Source of the DNA: Omnitrophica bacterium GWA2_52_8
GTDB lineage: Bacteria; Omnitrophota; Omnitrophia; Omnitrophales; Aquincolibacteriaceae
Direction: 5' to 3'
Assembly (NCBI GenBank): GCA_001804025.1
Contig: MHFC01000035.1
Coordinates: 889-8,818 of the forward strand
DNA: 7,930 bases
Every line of letters starts with the position of its first letter. Position 1 is the first letter of the stretch. The notes below the pieces were generated by a model. That model made no database searches and had not been told where the DNA came from. It was given only the letters and a program-made list of their open reading frames with translations. Made by a program: the position numbers and the translations under genes. Positions 6,365-7,930 of the stretch are shown here, in pieces.

Positions 6365-6541
6365 GAAGACTTTGGGCTTGATTTGGAGGCAGCTCCTGAG
6401 GCGTGTTTTCTATGGAATCCCGAAGGGGACTGGCGGCGGAGCCGCCTGTCGAAAACGCGCTCGAAGGCGCAGTGAGGAGCATACGATCCGATAATTGGAT
6501 TTATGCTCCGAACGGTGCCGGAAAACAAGCCCAAAGTCTTC
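6365..6541. repeat. 177-bp nested foldback element with 16-bp terminal inverted repeats (MITE/ERIC-like or structured RNA)
   Basis: The ends, GAAGACTTTGGGCTTG (6365-6380) and its exact complement (6526-6541), form a 16-pair stem. Inside are three further foldings. First, GCGTGTTTTC (6401-6410) pairs with GAAAACGCGC (6451-6460), with one G-U, enclosing TCCC/GGGA (6418-6421 with 6426-6429) and GGCGGC-gga-GCCGCC (6432-6446). Second, GGAGCATA (6476-6483) pairs with TATGCTCC (6502-6509), with an inner ATCC/GGAT. Third, a weak GGAG/CTCC hairpin lies at 6385-6396. It fills most of the 213-base gap between the peptidase gene and aroC. There is no transposase and no T run after the outer stem, and I see no clear target-site duplication. 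A non-autonomous mobile repeat is my leading reading; an RNA processing or regulatory domain in the operon mRNA is the alternative. The rest of the gap (6360-6364, 6542-6572) shows only the aroC ribosome binding site. Confidence 0.75.
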
Positions 6542-6559
6542 ATTAAAGAAAGAAAGCGG

Positions 6560-6565
6560 AAAGGA
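6560..6565 (+). promoter_or_regulatory. Ribosome binding site of aroC
   Basis: AAAGGA lies 7 bases before ATG 6573. It decides the start: the open frame continues upstream to a TTG at 6495, but that codon lies inside the foldback element and the chorismate synthase homology starts at the ATG. Confidence 0.75.
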
Positions 6566-6572
6566 ATTAAAC

Positions 6573-7760
6573 ATGCTTCATTACATTACGACCGGAGAAT
6601 CCCACGGAAAATATTTAGCGGCTATTTTAGAGGGTATGCCCGCCGGTCTTACCGCCGGCCTTGATTTTATCAATGCCCAGCTCGCGCGCCGCCAGCAGGG
6701 TTATGGCCGCGGCGGCCGGCAGAAAATCGAAATGGATGGGGTCGAATACCTCGGCGGAGTCGTCAAAGGGCTCACGACCGGCGCTCCGGTCGGGTTTCTT
6801 CTTATTAATAAGGACTTCAAGATTGATCAGATGCCCGAGCTTTTTCGCCCGCGGCCCGGCCACGCCGATCTTGCGGGCTCGCTCAAATATCATCAGGGCA
6901 TCCGTCCCGTGCTGGAGCGGGCAAGCGCCCGCGAAACGGCAATGCGTGTTGCCGTGGGCGCCTTGTGCCAGCTTTTCTTGAAGGAATTCGGGATTGAAAT
7001 CGCGGGGCATGTTCTTCAGATCGGTCCGGCCAAAGTTTCCGGACACGAAACGGAGAACCTTACGGTCAAAACGATCCGTGAAAAATCAAAAAATTCTCCG
7101 GTGAACTCGGTTTCTCGTGACGCGGACAAAGCCATGACCGGGGCCGTGGATACGGCTCGAGGCAATAAAGATTCCCTCGGCGGAATGTACGAAATCCGTG
7201 TCACGGGAGTTCCGATCGGCCTTGGCTCTTATGTCCATTATGAAAGAAAACTGGACGCGCGGCTGGCCGCGGCGCTCATGAGCCAGCAATCCGTCAAGGC
7301 GGTGGAAGTCGGGAAGGGCACGGCGCTTGCCGGGCTTTCCGGTTCCGAAGCGCATGATGAAATTTTTTATGATCCATCGAAAGGATACATTCATCCGACG
7401 GATCGCGCGGGCGGAATCGAGGGAGGAATGACCAACGGCGCGGACCTCGTGCTGCGCGTGACCATGAAACCGATTTCCACTCTTGCCAGGCCGCTGGCCT
7501 CAGTTAATATGAAAACGAAACAGCCTGAAAAGGCGGATTTTGAACGTTCCGATGTCTGCGCGGTTCCGGCCGGAAGTGTTATCGGGGAGAACCTTGCCGC
7601 GTTTGTTCTCGCGGACGCTTTTCTGGAAAAATTCGGCGGAGATTCCCTGACTGAGATCAAGCGCAATTACGCCGGCTATCTTGAGCAGGTTAAAAAATTT
7701 CACGGCGAAGAATCTAAAAATACCGGCGGGCAGGCCCAGGATGACAGGGGCGAGACGTAA
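6573..7760 (+). CDS. aroC: Chorismate synthase
   Basis: Catalyses the last shared step of aromatic synthesis: anti-1,4-elimination of phosphate from 5-enolpyruvylshikimate-3-phosphate to chorismate, using reduced FMN. The 395 residues are a normal length for the long bacterial form. The N terminus has TTGESHG with catalytic His11, then GYGRGGRQKIE with Arg46, and RPGHADLAG with the second conserved His97. ERASARETAMRVAVGAL (about 115-131) and RSDVCAVPAGSVIGE (325-339) match the family signatures; the C terminus has DAFLEKFGGDSL. Nothing essential appears missing. The start is fixed by AAAGGA 7 bases upstream. Unlike the tightly packed genes before it, aroC is separated from the peptidase gene by 213 bases, most of it the foldback element, so read-through from upstream must cross that structure unless a promoter is hidden there. 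The shikimate kinase gene begins 7 bases after its stop. Confidence 0.98.
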   Translation: MLHYITTGESHGKYLAAILEGMPAGLTAGLDFINAQLARRQQGYGRGGRQKIEMDGVEYLGGVVKGLTTGAPVGFLLINKDFKIDQMPELFRPRPGHADLAGSLKYHQGIRPVLERASARETAMRVAVGALCQLFLKEFGIEIAGHVLQIGPAKVSGHETENLTVKTIREKSKNSPVNSVSRDADKAMTGAVDTARGNKDSLGGMYEIRVTGVPIGLGSYVHYERKLDARLAAALMSQQSVKAVEVGKGTALAGLSGSEAHDEIFYDPSKGYIHPTDRAGGIEGGMTNGADLVLRVTMKPISTLARPLASVNMKTKQPEKADFERSDVCAVPAGSVIGENLAAFVLADAFLEKFGGDSLTEIKRNYAGYLEQVKKFHGEESKNTGGQAQDDRGET

Positions 7761-7767
7761 GTCTGAG

Positions 7768-7930
7768 ATGAGCAACCTTTATCTTGTCGGCATGATGGGG
7801 TCAGGCAAAAGCGTCACGGGGAAAAAGCTGGCCTTGCTGCTGGGGTATGGATTTGTGGACCTGGACCACTGGATCGAAGAGAAGCACCGCCGTTCCATTA
7901 CTGAAATTTTCGAAAAAGAAGGCGAAGATT
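7768..7930 (+). CDS. aroK: Shikimate kinase, 3'-truncated by window edge
   Basis: Phosphorylates the 3-hydroxyl of shikimate with ATP, between the AroE and AroC steps. Only the first 54 residues are visible (family about 165-190). MSNLYLVGMMGSGKS carries the Walker A P-loop (GMMGSGKS, 8-15). FVDLDHWIEEK holds the Asp-x-Asp pair (31 and 33) that binds Mg and shikimate, and ITEIFEKEGED begins the usual IFxxxGE segment. I chose ATG 7768 because homology starts there. An in-frame ATG at 7741 would add nine residues (MTGARRKSE) and overlap aroC by 20 bases. Neither start has a good ribosome binding site, so coupling to aroC translation is likely. aroL is an equally valid name. Confidence 0.93.
   Translation, partial: MSNLYLVGMMGSGKSVTGKKLALLLGYGFVDLDHWIEEKHRRSITEIFEKEGED

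Noticed and set aside
6490..6495. GATAAT as a -10 promoter box for aroC
   Set aside because: It lies in the loop of a hairpin, and no -35-like hexamer occurs 16-18 bases upstream (the sequence there is GCGCAG).
6365..6541. Intrinsic terminator between the peptidase gene and aroC
   Set aside because: The outer stem is followed by ATTAAAGAAAG on the plus strand and by AAATTAAAAG on the minus strand. There is no T run on either side, and the loop is far too large.
6365..6541. Cloverleaf-like fold as a tRNA or tmRNA
   Set aside because: It is far too long for a tRNA, has no T-loop GGTTCGA motif or acceptor/CCA end, and no tmRNA tag-like features are visible.
6495..6572. N-terminal extension of aroC from TTG 6495
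   Set aside because: The added 26 residues read through the right arm of the foldback element, do not resemble chorismate synthase, and a good ribosome binding site precedes ATG 6573.

Overview
The window is a one-strand stretch of a bacterial amino-acid biosynthesis locus. Seven genes and the edge of an eighth, all on the plus strand, run in the order ilvB (5' end cut off) - ilvN - ilvC - leuA - aroE - prepilin peptidase - aroC - aroK (3' end cut off). Start codons are ATG, Shine-Dalgarno sequences of the AAGGAG/AAAGGA type precede ilvN, ilvC and aroC, and the proteins are rich in Lys, Arg and Ala with a fairly high-GC codon choice. This fits an uncultured Gram-negative-type bacterium with type IV pilin-like proteins. 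A candidate phylum such as Omnitrophota is my guess from style and gene order only, and I cannot prove it from the sequence.

Region 1 (1-4680) is the branched-chain block. Acetohydroxyacid synthase large and small subunits (IlvB, IlvN) and ketol-acid reductoisomerase (IlvC) carry pyruvate and 2-oxobutyrate to the dihydroxyacids. 2-isopropylmalate synthase (LeuA) then opens the leucine branch. ilvD, ilvE and leuBCD are not in the window. The gaps are short (54, 58 and 19 bases). The first holds a perfect 14-base tandem duplication and a 16-codon minicistron; the second holds a hairpin.

Region 2 (4694-7930) is the aromatic (shikimate) block: shikimate dehydrogenase (AroE), chorismate synthase (AroC) and shikimate kinase (AroK). 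A bifunctional-type prepilin peptidase is inserted between aroE and aroC and overlaps aroE by 17 bases. leuA and aroE are only 13 bases apart, so the two pathways are probably one transcription unit at least as far as the peptidase gene.

The only sizeable non-coding stretch (6360-6572, 213 bases) is largely filled by a 177-base nested foldback element. It has perfect 16-base terminal inverted repeats and several internal hairpins, no open reading frame of note and no terminator-like U tract. It is the most unusual object in the window and looks like a non-autonomous (MITE/ERIC-like) repeat or a structured RNA domain. The genes themselves are recognisable, largely intact members of known families. 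I see no novel protein system, CRISPR array, RNA gene or transposase.
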